Shown here piece after piece: positions 29,817-39,700 of a stretch of DNA of 64,000 nucleotides. Positions within the stretch are counted from its first letter, which is position 1. Each line of letters opens with the position of its first letter. The notes below the pieces were generated by a model. That model had not been told where the DNA came from, made no database searches, and saw only the letters and a list, made by a program, of their open reading frames with translations. The DNA lies in assembly GCA_947095535.1 (NCBI GenBank), contig OX352772.1, forward strand, positions 273,480,636 to 273,544,635. Direction: 5' to 3'. Position numbers and translations under genes: made by a program. The DNA is from Poecilobothrus nobilitatus. Lineage: Eukaryota > Arthropoda > Insecta > Diptera > Dolichopodidae.

Positions 29817-30330
29817 TTAGGAAAAAAAAAAAAAAAAAAAAAAAGTATTTTGAACTACTTGGCATATACGATGCCATACCATATAACAAAGTAAATTCAT
29901 AATCATCAATATTTAAATTTTCGCCGAAAGTTTTCGGTCCATGATAAGTTTTAATATCTTTTTTATATTTTCCCCAACCATCATTTGCATTACTAATATC
30001 TCCTTCATCTTCTTCTGGAAAGCCTGAACTTAATGTTTCACCTTTGGTTTCACTTTTTTCTATTTTCTTTTTTTTTGTGGAGCCATATGTTTTTATAGAA
30101 AACTCATTAGCTTCACAATTTAATAAACGGCTTGGTTTAAACCCTTTTCGTAATCTTGTGAAATCTTATTGCCATAGCTATTCCTAAAGCAATCTAACGA
30201 GAAATGTTTTCTACATATATAATTTTGTTTCTTCCGTATGTCTTGTCATCCTTTGCGCCCAATCGTAAAATTTTTGAGTTCCAAATTTTGGAAAAACACG
30301 TTAGCGGCAACATCAAAATGATACCTCAAT

Positions 30331-31344
30331 TTTGAATACCCTATATATAGTTAACGCAAACGCAAGTAGAACAAAAAATCTCTAACAATTTTTTTTAATT
30401 TGTAGTGCCCCAAAGAAAGAGAAAAACATTGCATTAAAAAAATGAACATATTATTTTTGCCTGTTCTTTCTCATTCTTCATTCTTCAAATTTATTTATTT
30501 CATTTTTCTAACGAAAAATCAAACAAGTCGCAAATGTAAACGTTTTTTTTATTTAAGATATTATTGGTATGTGTTAGGCTTTTAGATTTATTTTTTTTTC
30601 TATTCATTTCATATATTTTATGAATAGTTTTTAGTTTTTTATTTTCAGTCACTTTACTTTAATTTATAAAAAGAAGTAGCCAAAAAAATTATTAATGAAT
30701 GGAGAGTATAGAGTAGTATAGCCAGCCATATATATATAGATATGTATATGTATATATGTATATGTATATGCATATTAATTTTTTCTTTGCTTAGGCGCCA
30801 GTTATACCTATCATTGAAATGCTTCTGGAAAATGTTTATTTTTAATTTTTTGCACCAAAGACATATAAAATTTAACAAAAGTGTTGATTTAATGATTAAA
30901 TAATTTCTGAAGAATAAATTCTGCTACGAATTTTTAAATTTTAACTTAAATATGATTTTCCGGATTGGTAATCATTTTCCTGAACAAATGATCAGTAATT
31001 TTGCTAATGAAACAAAATTGTTCCAATGACATATGTTTCATTTCTTTCCATTTCCATTTTCCATGAGTTTAGACTTAAATTTTGTTTTTTTATTATTTTG
31101 TTTAAGTTTAGTTTTAAAATTATTTGTTTTAAAATGGAAATTTCAAAAAAAGAAAAAAAAAAATTAATTCTAGAAAATTTTTACTTTTTTATCCTTGTCA
31201 GCCAACCAATGTCATTATTAAATAAAAAAATCTTTTTTTATTCTTTATTAGTACCATTTTCTACCAATAATAATTAAATAAATTAAAATAATAAAACTTT
31301 ATTTTGCAAACATCGAAATAACGGTAACAACAATTTAAATTTAA
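30331..31344. other. Non-coding A+T-rich region
   Basis: Contains a (TA)TATATG-type microsatellite at about 30727-30775 and several T-runs. No gene or clear element ends. Confidence 0.5.
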
Positions 31345-31844
31345 ATTACATTTATTTTTATTTTGCCTTCATTATTGTCATTTGCCATTTAACAAATAAT
31401 TTAACTGACAGTTCTCTCTGATTGCTATAATGGCATATACGGAAACAAGTATAAGTTTTCAATGAAACGTTTTTTTCGGAAGCATGTCAATGATAGCTAT
31501 AACAGGCGCCTTAGAAAATTTTACATTTTATAAATACCTTTCGAAATGTTAACCTCTGAGGATAATTTTTTTATTTCTTTTTTATCAATTTAGGAATTTT
31601 GCAAACAGAAATTATAAATAAAGTATGTAAGATTAAAAACTCGTGTGCTGTATAAAATTCTATACTGGCTGAAAAAATTATAATTTTATCTGAAAACTTT
31701 GACCTAATTTAATTTTTGTTGATGTAATATTTTAAAAAAAGGGAAAAAGCCGAATTGAATTTTCAAAATAAAAAAAAGCCTTGAATTCAATTAAATGTTC
31801 AATGCATAAAAAACTCTTGTAAAACAAAATTATAAGATAAATAC
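31345..31844 (+). repeat. 500-bp duplicated segment, copy outside Polinton 2
   Basis: Matches 34623-35122 with only a handful of substitutions over 500 bp, same orientation. It ends 14 bp before the Polinton 2 target duplication. It has no coding frame and no obvious terminal repeats. Confidence 0.9.
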
Positions 31845-31858
31845 ATATATATATTTTG

Positions 31859-31864
31859 AAGTCC
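31859..31864. repeat. Target-site duplication AAGTCC, left side of Polinton 2
   Basis: Paired with AAGTCT at 40965-40970 (5 of 6 identical), each directly adjoining a TIR end. Confidence 0.75.
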
Positions 31865-33090
31865 AGTAGATAGGTAGGCACTTGGGCCAGACAGGTCAGT
31901 AGGTCAAGGTCACCCGTAAGTAGGTCAAGGCCACCCGGAAGTAGGTAAAACTGTGATTAGGTCAGACAGGAGTAGGTTAACGACATAAAAGTAGGTCAGA
32001 CAGGCGGCGGCGACCGTCAGACAACTCTTGTTGTTTATGGGGATTGTATACTTGTTTTAAGTAATAGGTAAACATGGAAATAGTAAGAAAAAATATTTTT
32101 TTATGCTTGCAAATTTTAAGATGTTGTTGTTTGTTGTTTTTTATTTGTTGTTTTTTCTATCGTTTTTTTTATGAAGTATTTAAAGAAGAGGAAAGAGAAA
32201 CCATTAATTGTTATGTAAGAATGTTGAAAAAAAAACAAGAAATCAAAAATATCTAACGTGGTACAGGTCTACTTCTTACTGATGTATACTTGGCTTAAGT
32301 AATAGGCGCACAAAAAAAGTTTAAACGTACAAGATAGAACAATTTTAAAAGGTACAACGCATCTTTAAAATTCATAAAGAAAAAGTGCAAACCTGTTTTT
32401 CTGTCTACATAATGAGTTGTTTTTTTTTTTTTTTTTGAATGAATGAAAAGAAGACAACCAGGAAATTAAGGCTGTGGAAGTACCAAACGACTAACATGTT
32501 GCTTAAGTGCATTGTATGTTGCATAATCTGTGAAGAATAAAAAAAGAAAAAAATTCAAGTCAGGTTGAATTTTTGCATTTGCATTTTTGCATTCAATTTG
32601 CATTCAATTCAATGCATTTTTTTTCTTTTTTTCTTGTTTTTTCTTTTTTTTATGAAGTATTTAAAGAAGAGGAAATAAAAACCATTAATTAATTGCGAGT
32701 ATCACCGTATAAGATTTTATTGTTATGTAAGAATGTTGACAAAAATATGAATAAAAAGAAAACAAACAGGAAATCAAAAATATCTAACATGTGGTTTAAG
32801 TAATAGACGTGAATGGAAATAGTAAGAAAAAATGCGTTTAAAATGTAAAGAGAAAAATTTAAACAAATTAAGTGTACATATGCGAATTTTTAAAATTAAA
32901 AGAAAAAAGTGCAAAGGTGGTTTTTAAATCTGAATCAACCTTGACCAAATTGATATTTTGAGATGAATTTTTTTTTTTTCTTTTTTGTTCTGATGAAATA
33001 TTTAAAGAAGACGAAAGAAAAAATTATTAGTATTTTTAGATTTTATTGATACGTAAGAATGTAGAACAAAAAAGACGTATTCTTATGTTG
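31865..33090 (+). repeat. Left terminal inverted repeat of Polinton 2
   Basis: Reverse-complement match to about 39690-40964. It is built from internal sub-repeats: TATGAAGTATTTAAAGAAGA followed by ATGTAAGAATGTTG recurs at about 32170, 32651 and 32996. The inner boundary is approximate. Confidence 0.88.
31893..32007 (+). promoter_or_regulatory. Cluster of AGGTCA half-sites in the left TIR of Polinton 2
   Basis: At least six AGGTCA hexamers within about 115 bp, one in the extended form TCAAGGTCA that monomeric nuclear receptors of the FTZ-F1/ERR type prefer. Several share a repeat of about 21 bp (GTAGGTCAAGG.CACCCG.AA). The right TIR has about nine copies (40783-40942, minus strand). Motifs seen directly; receptor binding is inference. 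Confidence 0.55.
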
Positions 33091-33182
33091 TGTTAAAAAA
33101 ACAATAAAACAAATTTATTTATATGTTTGAAATAATTTTTTATTTAAAAATATTTTACAATTTTATAGAAATCTGTGCTGTC

Positions 33183-33674
33183 TTAATCTACCATTTTTTC
33201 TTTTAAAAGATACATATATACATTATAACAATTTTTAACAGCACATCTGAAATTGTTATTTAATAAGTGTATAGGACAATTTGATTTAAAGTTATCAATC
33301 TTCTGTAATGACGGCAAGTTTCTGCTTAAATCTTCTATTTTATCACTGTCAATGTACTTTTGAAGGAATAGTTTTTTTTGTTCTCCTTTAACATAAATTT
33401 TTTCAGCTGACTCTAAATAGTGTTTTAATATACATTTTACATCTAAATATTCAACTAGACCGTTATTCCATTTAAGTCCATTTATTTTATTTTCGCAATA
33501 CTGGTTATTATATTTCATATCCGGACTAAGTTCCTCTGAGGGGTACGGTGCTTTGAAGTGATAGACAGTTGGAATTAAACTTCCTTTTTCAAGTATGGCT
33601 AATTCTTTTAGGAAATATTGCTTTTCATTTCCTTGTAAAAATTGTAGGTCAACTATGAGAACTCGTTTAACCAT
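33183..33674 (-). CDS. DnaQ-like Polinton protein, homologue of 13397-13864
   Basis: I choose the Met at 33674 (MVKRVLIVDLQFLQGNEKQYF); the frame is open 26 codons further upstream but that part has no counterpart in the homologue. Shared features: D-x-Q strand, FLKELAIL, YHFKAPYP, GLKWNNG, KIYVKGEQKKLFL and a final C......CAVKNCYNVYMYLL. About 163 residues. Inferred RNase H-like fold; nuclease activity not supported by a full acidic set. Divergent from the ATPase, about 120 bp away. Confidence 0.6.
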   Translation of the reverse strand: MVKRVLIVDLQFLQGNEKQYFLKELAILEKGSLIPTVYHFKAPYPSEELSPDMKYNNQYCENKINGLKWNNGLVEYLDVKCILKHYLESAEKIYVKGEQKKLFLQKYIDSDKIEDLSRNLPSLQKIDNFKSNCPIHLLNNNFRCAVKNCYNVYMYLLKEKMVD

Positions 33675-33793
33675 GTCGACGGTTTGTGTAAGAATACTCA
33701 TTAGAATAAATAAATTTACATTTATATTCACTTCGGCAAAAGAGCTTTTCATATAAATATAGGTTAACAGTGCTATTTTTAACTAATACAACT

Positions 33794-34468
33794 ATGCTAT
33801 TTCATCCATTTACAATGATGGTAGCGGGGCCATCATGCTGTGGTAAAACCACTTTTATTCATAATTTAATAAAGTATAAAAAAGAAAATATACAACCACA
33901 TATTAATAGAATAATTTGGTGTAATCCAGACAAAAATGCCGTTCCAAAATATTTAAAAGATGTGGAATATAGTAACACTATTCCGGGTTTTAATGACAAT
34001 CAAGAACCTTTGTTAATTATTATCGATGATATGATGTTAAATTCCCATGATAAGTATGTATGTGATTTATTTACTAGAGGATCACACCATAGAAATTTAT
34101 CTGTAATATTTGTAACACAAAATGTTTTTCACCAGGGTAAATTTTCAAGAGATATTTCGCTTAACTGTAAATATCTAGTACTTTTCAAAAATCTAAGAGA
34201 TAAATCGCAGATATTACCTCTAGCTCGCCAAATACATCCCAATCAAATCAAAGCATTTGAAAAAGTATATAATGAAGTGACGTCAGAACTATACAGGTAT
34301 ATATTAATAGATCTTACTCAAGACGTTAATGATATATTTCGATTAAGAAGTGATATATTTGGAAAAGGTTTGTGTTTTTGTACAAGAGATCAATTAGAAC
34401 AATTTGGCAAAGAATATGAAACGTTTGAAGGTCAACCGTCATATATTGCACCTATTCAAAAGCTCTAA
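33794..34468 (+). CDS. Packaging ATPase of Polinton 2
   Basis: I choose ATG 33794 (MLFHPFTMMVAGPSCCGKTTF) because HPFTMMV-x-GP is the usual start of this lineage; the longer frame begins only with GTG. Walker A GPSCCGKT, Walker B PLLIIIDDMM, then DLFTRGSHHRNLSVIFVTQNVF (sensor region) and KYLVLFKNLRDKSQI. About 224 residues, apparently intact. Its 3' end overlaps the next gene by about 50 bp. Confidence 0.9.
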   Translation: MLFHPFTMMVAGPSCCGKTTFIHNLIKYKKENIQPHINRIIWCNPDKNAVPKYLKDVEYSNTIPGFNDNQEPLLIIIDDMMLNSHDKYVCDLFTRGSHHRNLSVIFVTQNVFHQGKFSRDISLNCKYLVLFKNLRDKSQILPLARQIHPNQIKAFEKVYNEVTSELYRYILIDLTQDVNDIFRLRSDIFGKGLCFCTRDQLEQFGKEYETFEGQPSYIAPIQKL

Positions 34469-35193
34469 ACCGAAATTTCAGAAAGTAATTATAAAACATT
34501 GTGACCCTGAAGTAATCAAAACATTTTGTGAAATTGCTTTAAATATTTTAAAAGGTAATTGTAATCTAAGTAAAAAATCAACAACCCAATTACGAAAGTA
34601 TAAAAAGGAACTGAGATCCCTCATTACATTTATTTTTATTTTGCCTTCATTATTGTCATTTGCCATTTAACAAATAATTTAACTGACAGTTCTCTCTGAT
34701 TGCTATAATGGCATATACGGAAACAAGTATAAGTTTTCAATGAAACGTTTTTTTCGGAAGCATGTCAATGATAGCTATAACAGGCGCCTTAGAAAATTTT
34801 ACATTTTATAAATACCTTTCGAAATGTTAACCTCTGAGGGTAATTTTTTTATTTCTTTTTTATCAATTTAGGAATTTTGCAAACAGAAATTATAAATAAA
34901 GTATATAAGATTAAAAACTCGTGTGCTGTATAAAATTCTATACTGGCTGAAAAAATTATAATTTTATCTGAAAACTTTGACCTAATTTAATTTTTGTTGA
35001 TGTAATATTTTAAAAAAAGGGAAAAAGCCGAATTGAAGTTTCAAAATAAAAAAAAGCCTTGAATTCAATTAAATGTTCAATGCATAAAAAACTCTTGTAA
35101 AACAAAATTATAAGATAAATACCTATACCTAGATTTTTACCTACACTTCTTGGTGCAGTACTATCAGGGATAATCGGAAATTTTATAAAATGA
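34416..35193 (+). pseudogene. Small basic Polinton protein split by the 500-bp segment
   Basis: Begins ATG 34416 (MKRLKVNRHILHLFKS), with CEIALNILKGNCNLSKKS and QLRKYKKELRSL up to 34622. The 500-bp segment then intervenes. After it, 35132-35193 in one frame encodes FLPTLLGAVLSGIIGNFIK and a stop, which is the expected hydrophobic C-terminus of this family. The Lys/Gly linker between the halves is missing. Stop TGA (35191-35193) overlaps the next ATG (35190). Probably a minor core or membrane-active virion protein; role inferred from position. Confidence 0.65.
34623..35122 (+). repeat. 500-bp duplicated segment, copy inside Polinton 2
   Basis: Partner of 31345-31844. Edges are sharp: CTGAGATCCCTC before and CTATACCTAG after, with no target duplication. 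Confidence 0.9.
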
Positions 35194-35903
35194 ATAATAC
35201 AACATTTAACAAAATGATTATACTAAAACCGGAGATTTATGAGAAAATGAAACAAAATGCAGACTTTGAATTAAATGAGTTCGATAAAAATATGAAAAAA
35301 ATATTGTTAAATAAATATCTAACAGACACTCAAAAATGGTATTTATACAGACAAAATCTATTTAAAATAAGAAACAAAAATAGAGTACTTCCTAGAAATA
35401 TTACGGAAACAAAAGGTACTCAAACTCGTGCAAAACCAATGTATATAGATGCGGAAGCTCAATCGCATTTTCCTGAATATAAGAATGTAGGAATACAAGT
35501 TGTTGCTGAAGAAAAAGAAGTATATGAAAAAGAAGCTGATGACGAAGTATTTGATGATGAAATTCACGAAAATGTTTTAACAAAAGCATTGTCAGCTGCT
35601 TCAGTTGGACAACGTCTTAGAAAAAGAAAATCAATTAGAAATCAAAATGTACAAATTTTTGAAACTGATACAGGAGACATTATTACTGTTCCTTTAGATA
35701 GCCCAAGCCCACCAACGAAAAAAGAAAAAACTATAAATAGCAAAGAGTTGAATAATTCATCAAGACGTGTTTTAAGGTCAGCAGTAGGTAATACTCAAAC
35801 AGAAATTAATTTTCCAATTCGTAAGAATAAATTCGCAAGCTCATGGACAACATACAAGTATATGATGAATTTTATGTCACTTTACTCAGTGATTCATCTA
35901 TGA
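35190..35903 (+). CDS. Conserved Polinton ORF of unknown function, 237 residues
   Basis: N-terminus KMIILKPEIYEKMKQN..ELNEFDKNMKKIL..KYLTDTQKWYLYRQNLFKIR is a conserved-looking helical domain, followed by a disordered acidic/basic middle (TKGTQTRAKP, EEKEVYEKEADDEVFDDE, LRKRKSIRN) and a Thr-Gln-rich end. The last about 20 codons overlap the penton start in another frame and may reflect a late frameshift. Position equals that of the WDDP ORF in Polinton 1, but sequence similarity is not evident. Confidence 0.6.
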   Translation: MNNTTFNKMIILKPEIYEKMKQNADFELNEFDKNMKKILLNKYLTDTQKWYLYRQNLFKIRNKNRVLPRNITETKGTQTRAKPMYIDAEAQSHFPEYKNVGIQVVAEEKEVYEKEADDEVFDDEIHENVLTKALSAASVGQRLRKRKSIRNQNVQIFETDTGDIITVPLDSPSPPTKKEKTINSKELNNSSRRVLRSAVGNTQTEINFPIRKNKFASSWTTYKYMMNFMSLYSVIHL

Positions 35904-36726
35904 ACTATTATCCAGAAAATTCGTTATCATCTTTTACAAATAAAATGAATAAATACATGTGTGATTCAAGGTGGAAAGTCGGTATTTCAGAAATGTATAT
36001 TAATGATTTCGTTCCAAATGTGTATGGTGGAGAATGGGAAAAAGATATGCAGAAAGATATGATAGGAGTTGGAACATCATATATTCCATACATAGAAAAA
36101 CAAATGATATGCGACTGGAAAGTTTTTCTACTACCAACACTAATTCAAAATATACGCCCACTTAATAGGTTTACAAGAAAAGAAGTTGAACGACAGTTGA
36201 TTTGCGGAATTTTTAATTTTATAAACGATGAAGTTCATTATACACAAACAATAAAAGCTGAGGAGATGCCTAAAAATTTAAGTTACACCACAATATGTGT
36301 TACTAAGCCTAAAATAGATAAAATTATGCTTATACCCTCGAAGGACTTTTGACAACATGTTTCAATCAAGTATCTTTTAAAGTTACAGATATTAAAAAAT
36401 ATAAATCACGTGTAATAGAAGCTTTCAGAACTTTTATAGATAGTGTACAATTGAATCCCATTAGTAAACCAGATATGTTTTTTATATACACAGATATAAT
36501 TGAACCGCAAAAAATAGGTAATAAAGATATAAGGTGTTTAAGATCTGTTAACATACAAAATTCTTTCACTGATACTGTAAAAGAATTCAGTAATATTCAA
36601 TATTGCAATGTGGAGAAATCATTTAATAACATTTCATTACTTTTATGTGATTAATATGGATACAAAATAAACTTTTCCAATAGTTCAATTCCAACAAAAA
36701 TTGTATTACATTTTAAAAAAGTATAA
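35843..36726 (+). pseudogene. Penton (minor capsid) of Polinton 2, two frame breaks
   Basis: Starts MDNIQVYDEFYVTLLSDSSM, continues FTNKMNKYMCDSRWKVGISEMYI and VPNVYGGEW to 36352; then a shift into SFKVTDIKKYKSRVIEAFRTF, FFIYTDIIEPQKIGNKDIRCLR and YCNVEKSFNNISLL to 36654; after a further break, INFSNSSIPTKIVLHFKKV to the TAA at 36724-36726. Matches the larger penton type of the other Polinton lineage (YTDII-P and TK-VLHF motifs). Confidence 0.8.
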
Positions 36727-36772
36727 ATAAAAGCGATTTTACAAAACTATATATTATTTTATTTTATTCATT

Positions 36773-37213
36773 ATGGAGAGAGCGTACTACAAATATTATT
36801 TAGTTCAATCAGGAAAAGGTCTTGAGGATATTGGTCCTTTGTTACACTCAATTGTACCTTACTAAATGGGACGAGGGTTAGGGAGCTTTTTCGGTGGTCT
36901 TTTTAGATATTTAAAACCAATATTTACGTCTGGAGCTAATATATTAAAAAAAGAGGTTATTAACTCTGGTATTAATGCATTATCTGATATTGCCACAGGT
37001 GCAAATGTAAAAGAAGTAGTTCAAGATCGAAGTAAAGAGATAATGAAAAATGTAAGACGAGGTGCAGTTCGGAAACTCAATGAAATGTATGGACAAGGCA
37101 AAAGAAAACGAAGAAAACCTATAAAAAGACCTCTCATTAATAATTTAAATTATTTTACGTCGAAGCAACGCAAAGTTAATAACAAAAACAAACAAAAAGA
37201 TATTTTTGAATAA
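36773..37213 (+). pseudogene. pVI-like minor capsid protein of Polinton 2, one nonsense codon
   Basis: ATG 36773 (MERAYYKYYLVQSGKGLEDIGPLLHS..) runs to an in-frame TAA at 36863-36865; the same frame continues with GRGLGSFFGGLFRYLKPIFTSGANILKKE..NSGINALSDI and a basic C-terminus GQGKRKRRKPIKRP. The Gly-rich site (SGKGLED) and GRGLGSFF block are typical of adenain-processed precursors. A single C-to-T change in a Gln codon would explain the stop. Confidence 0.75.
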
Positions 37214-37215
37214 TT

Positions 37216-38395
37216 ATGATTGAATGTATGAAATCAGAGCTTGATATTTTTAAAACAGCCTATTCAGTCAAGTATTTTACGATCTGAAGAAGTTTCCTAT
37301 AACCCTATTGCTTCTTTAGATAATCCATCTGTCATAGAATTTGTTTCACTAGGGCACGGTGATACATATAGAGACTTGTCTTCGACATATCTAAAATTAA
37401 AAGTACAAATTTTAAAAAAAGATGGAACTCAATGGAATAAAGATAAAAAACTGATGGAACACCTATACAACAACCAAGCGTGGTTAATAATATGTTACAT
37501 TCATTAATAAAACAATGCAATGTTTAACTAAATGGAAAGAATATATCTCCATCAGATGGCAATTATCATTACAGAGCTTATATTGAATAATTTTTAAATT
37601 ATGGTACGGATGCCGCTACAACGCATTTGCAGTGTGGTGGATGGATGCTAGATAAGTCAAATATAGCAAAAACAGATAATAGTGGTTCAAAAGAACGTCA
37701 AAAATTATACCAAAATAGCAATGTAGTGGAAATTATGGGGAAACTACATTTAGATATGTTTAACCAACCTACACTTCTCATAAACAATACATAGACAAGT
37801 TTTTTACCTCTTTGCAGATGATACTGATGAATCTTAACTGAAAATTTTAGAAGCCACTTTATTTATGAGACATGTAACAATTAATCCTAGTGTGCTATTA
37901 GCACATAATGCTGTATTGGAAAAAACTAATGTCAAATACAATTACAAACGGGTAGAGGTAAAAACTTTTACCATTCCACAGAATAGTTCATCAATATCAC
38001 TTGATAATGTTTTTATTGGACAGTTGCCAAACACAATCATTTTTTGTATGACAGAAAATACAGGTTACTCTGGAAAAAGGTCAAAAAACCCATAGAATTT
38101 TAAACATTTTGATATTTCACAATTTGTGTTAAACGTAAATGGTGTTCAAATACCTAATTCAGTAATTGAAACCAGTTTTTCAGATGAAAATAATTGTTGT
38201 ACAAGAGCATACAGTACACTTTTTTCAGGAACTGGAATTTACCATAATGATAAAGGTCATCAGATAACAAAAACCATGTTTAGTAATGGGTTTTTCATTC
38301 TAGCTTTTGATTTAACTCCAGATGCATCAGAAAATGAAGTGTCTCAAGGTCTACTAAATCAAGGTACAGTTAGAATTGAGGCAAGGCAATTATTG
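37216..38395 (+). pseudogene. Major capsid protein of Polinton 2, heavily frameshifted and 3' truncated
   Basis: Begins MIECMKSELDIF at 37216; a one-base shift then leads to SSILRSEEVSYNPIASLDNPSVIEF and YRDLSSTYLKLKVQI. Further pieces in other frames: SVLLAHNAVLEKTNVKYNYKRVEVKTFTIP with FIGQLPNTIIF (37865-38095), and VPNSVIETSF-like, AYSTLFSGTGIYHND, FFILAFDLTPD, GTVRIEAR (38126-38395). It then joins integrase sequence. Expected double jelly-roll hexon; the last strands are lost. Confidence 0.8.
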
Positions 38396-39058
38396 TTAGA
38401 GCTAAAGTTATACCAAAAAATATTCACTCTGATCAAGGCAAGGAATTTTTTAATTTACAATTTCAAAATTATATGAAAGAAAAATCAATCAATCATTATC
38501 ACACATTTAGCAAATTAAAAGCATCAATTGTTCAACGATTTAACCGTACATTGAAAAATTCTATGTGGAAAAAATTTAGTTTAAACGGGAATTATAAATG
38601 GTTACCTATTATACAATCATTAATAAAAGAATATAATTCAACAAAACATAGCACAACAAAACTTCCTCCTGAAAAAATTACAAAGAAAAACGAAAAAAAT
38701 ATACTGCGGAATATACGGAGCCTAAAATTTTTCAAAAAAGTAAATATAAAACTGGAAATTTTGTAAGAATAAGTAAATATAAAGGTCATTTCGAAAAAGG
38801 TTATCAACCGAATTGGTCAACTGAAGTATTTAAGATTGATAAAACCAATAATACTTATCCTGTTACATATCAATTATCGGACTATACTGATACGCCAATT
38901 TCTGGGGGTTTTTATCAAGCTGAACTTACACCTGTAAAATATCCAGATACTTATCTTGTAGAAAAATTCTGAAAAAGCAAGGAAATAGAGTTTTTGTTAA
39001 ATGGCTAGGTTTTGATGATACACATAATACTTGGATAAATTCAACAAATATTGTTTAA
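38396..39058 (+). pseudogene. Integrase 3' part with chromodomain, Polinton 2
   Basis: Open from about 38404 with the second catalytic Asp (HSDQGKEF), then Glu in ASIVQRFNRT: here the usual Glu position reads Gln (IVQRFNRT against IVERFNRT in Polinton 1), so the DDE triad is lost. KWLPIIQSLIKEYNSTKHSTT follows, a shift near 38700, SKYKGHFEKGYQPNWSTEVFKI, PISGGFYQAELTPVKY, and a chromodomain (YLVEKF, shift, FVKWLGF..HNTW) to TAA 39056-39058. The N-terminal half and first Asp are deleted. Confidence 0.85.
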
Positions 39059-39216
39059 TATCTGTAAAATAAAACTCTAATAAGCACCTGAAAATAAAAC
39101 TTGAAAACATCTGAAAAATGAAATAAAATCTTAACATCTGAAAAATGAAAATAAAATTAAAACAGTAGAAAATTTCTTTGAAATAAAATTTTTTATATAA
39201 AATTAGTCTAAAACTA

Positions 39217-39700
39217 TTACTGATTTGGGGCGAATTCAAAATCACCACGTTCTTCTTTTAAATTTAATTGGCTTTCCTCATTTATGAGGAAATATTCATT
39301 TTTTTCGATTTCCTCACGGAAATCATTATTTTCAAATACCCCAATTTTTTGATGCGGTATAAATATAATATTATTTAGGGTCTCGAAGACCCATTTTTCA
39401 CCGTAAACGGTTTTTAACTTTTTAATTTTATTTATTTTATAGAGCCTACTTGGCTCCATATATTTAACTTTTAAAAATTAAAAAAAATTTTTTTTTTTTA
39501 AATTAAATAATTCCGCCAGTTTTCTTTTTCTGATGGGATTTGATGTTGCCTTACTCTGATAATCTTGTTGTTGCTGTAGTTGCTGTTGTTGTAGTTGCTG
39601 TTGTTGCTATTGCTGCGGTTGTTGCTGTTGTTGTGGTTGTTGATGTTGTTGTTGATGATGATGCTGTTGATGTAGTTGTTGTTGTTTTTTTTCAACATTC
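39217..39700 (-). pseudogene. Q-rich protein with YG domain, Polinton 2
   Basis: Minus-strand counterpart of 9773-10348. The N-terminal part (about 39505-39700) is a CAA/CAG repeat (glutamine-rich in one frame, broken by a TAG) leading to a basic stretch PIRKRKLAE. The C-terminal part (39217-39459) has RLYKINKIKKLKTVYGEKWVFETLNNIIFIP, aligning with YSIEKIRFCQTRYGKRILLDFKNTSFFLP in Polinton 1. A T/A-run around 39480-39505 separates the parts. Confidence 0.6.

Larger units (their letters stand above)
28661..29842 (+). mobile_element. SINE-like retroposon with tRNA head, tandem body and poly(A) tail
   Basis: About 1.18 kb between 15-bp duplications. The head has RNA polymerase III boxes. The body is AAT/TAA microsatellite plus four copies of a roughly 105-bp unit. 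The 3' domain (29598-29820) is predicted strongly structured and is followed by a run of about 22 A. It has no open frame worth calling; tyrosine- or isoleucine-repeat frames on the minus strand are microsatellite artefacts. Size is unusual for a SINE; the tandem expansion explains most of it. Confidence 0.8.
28270..30330 (-). pseudogene. P-element-like transposase remnant 2 (THAP end), split by a SINE
   Basis: Minus-strand relative of the 46680-49104 gene. The right part (about 29857-30330) encodes a degenerate THAP zinc finger (NVFF..F, YICRKHFSLDCF) with an internal stop and shifts, then a stretch matching the other copy at the TFGENL/NIDDY region. The left part (about 28270-28646) continues with a CEKYKRSLQLWKNKYIK block equal to CERYKKSLQLLKNKFIT in the other copy. 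The two parts are separated by the insertion at 28661-29842. Heavily decayed. Confidence 0.65.

Noticed and set aside
31345..31844. Helitron interpretation of the 500-bp repeat
   Set aside because: No 5' TC, no 3' CTRR with hairpin, and edges do not lie between A and T.
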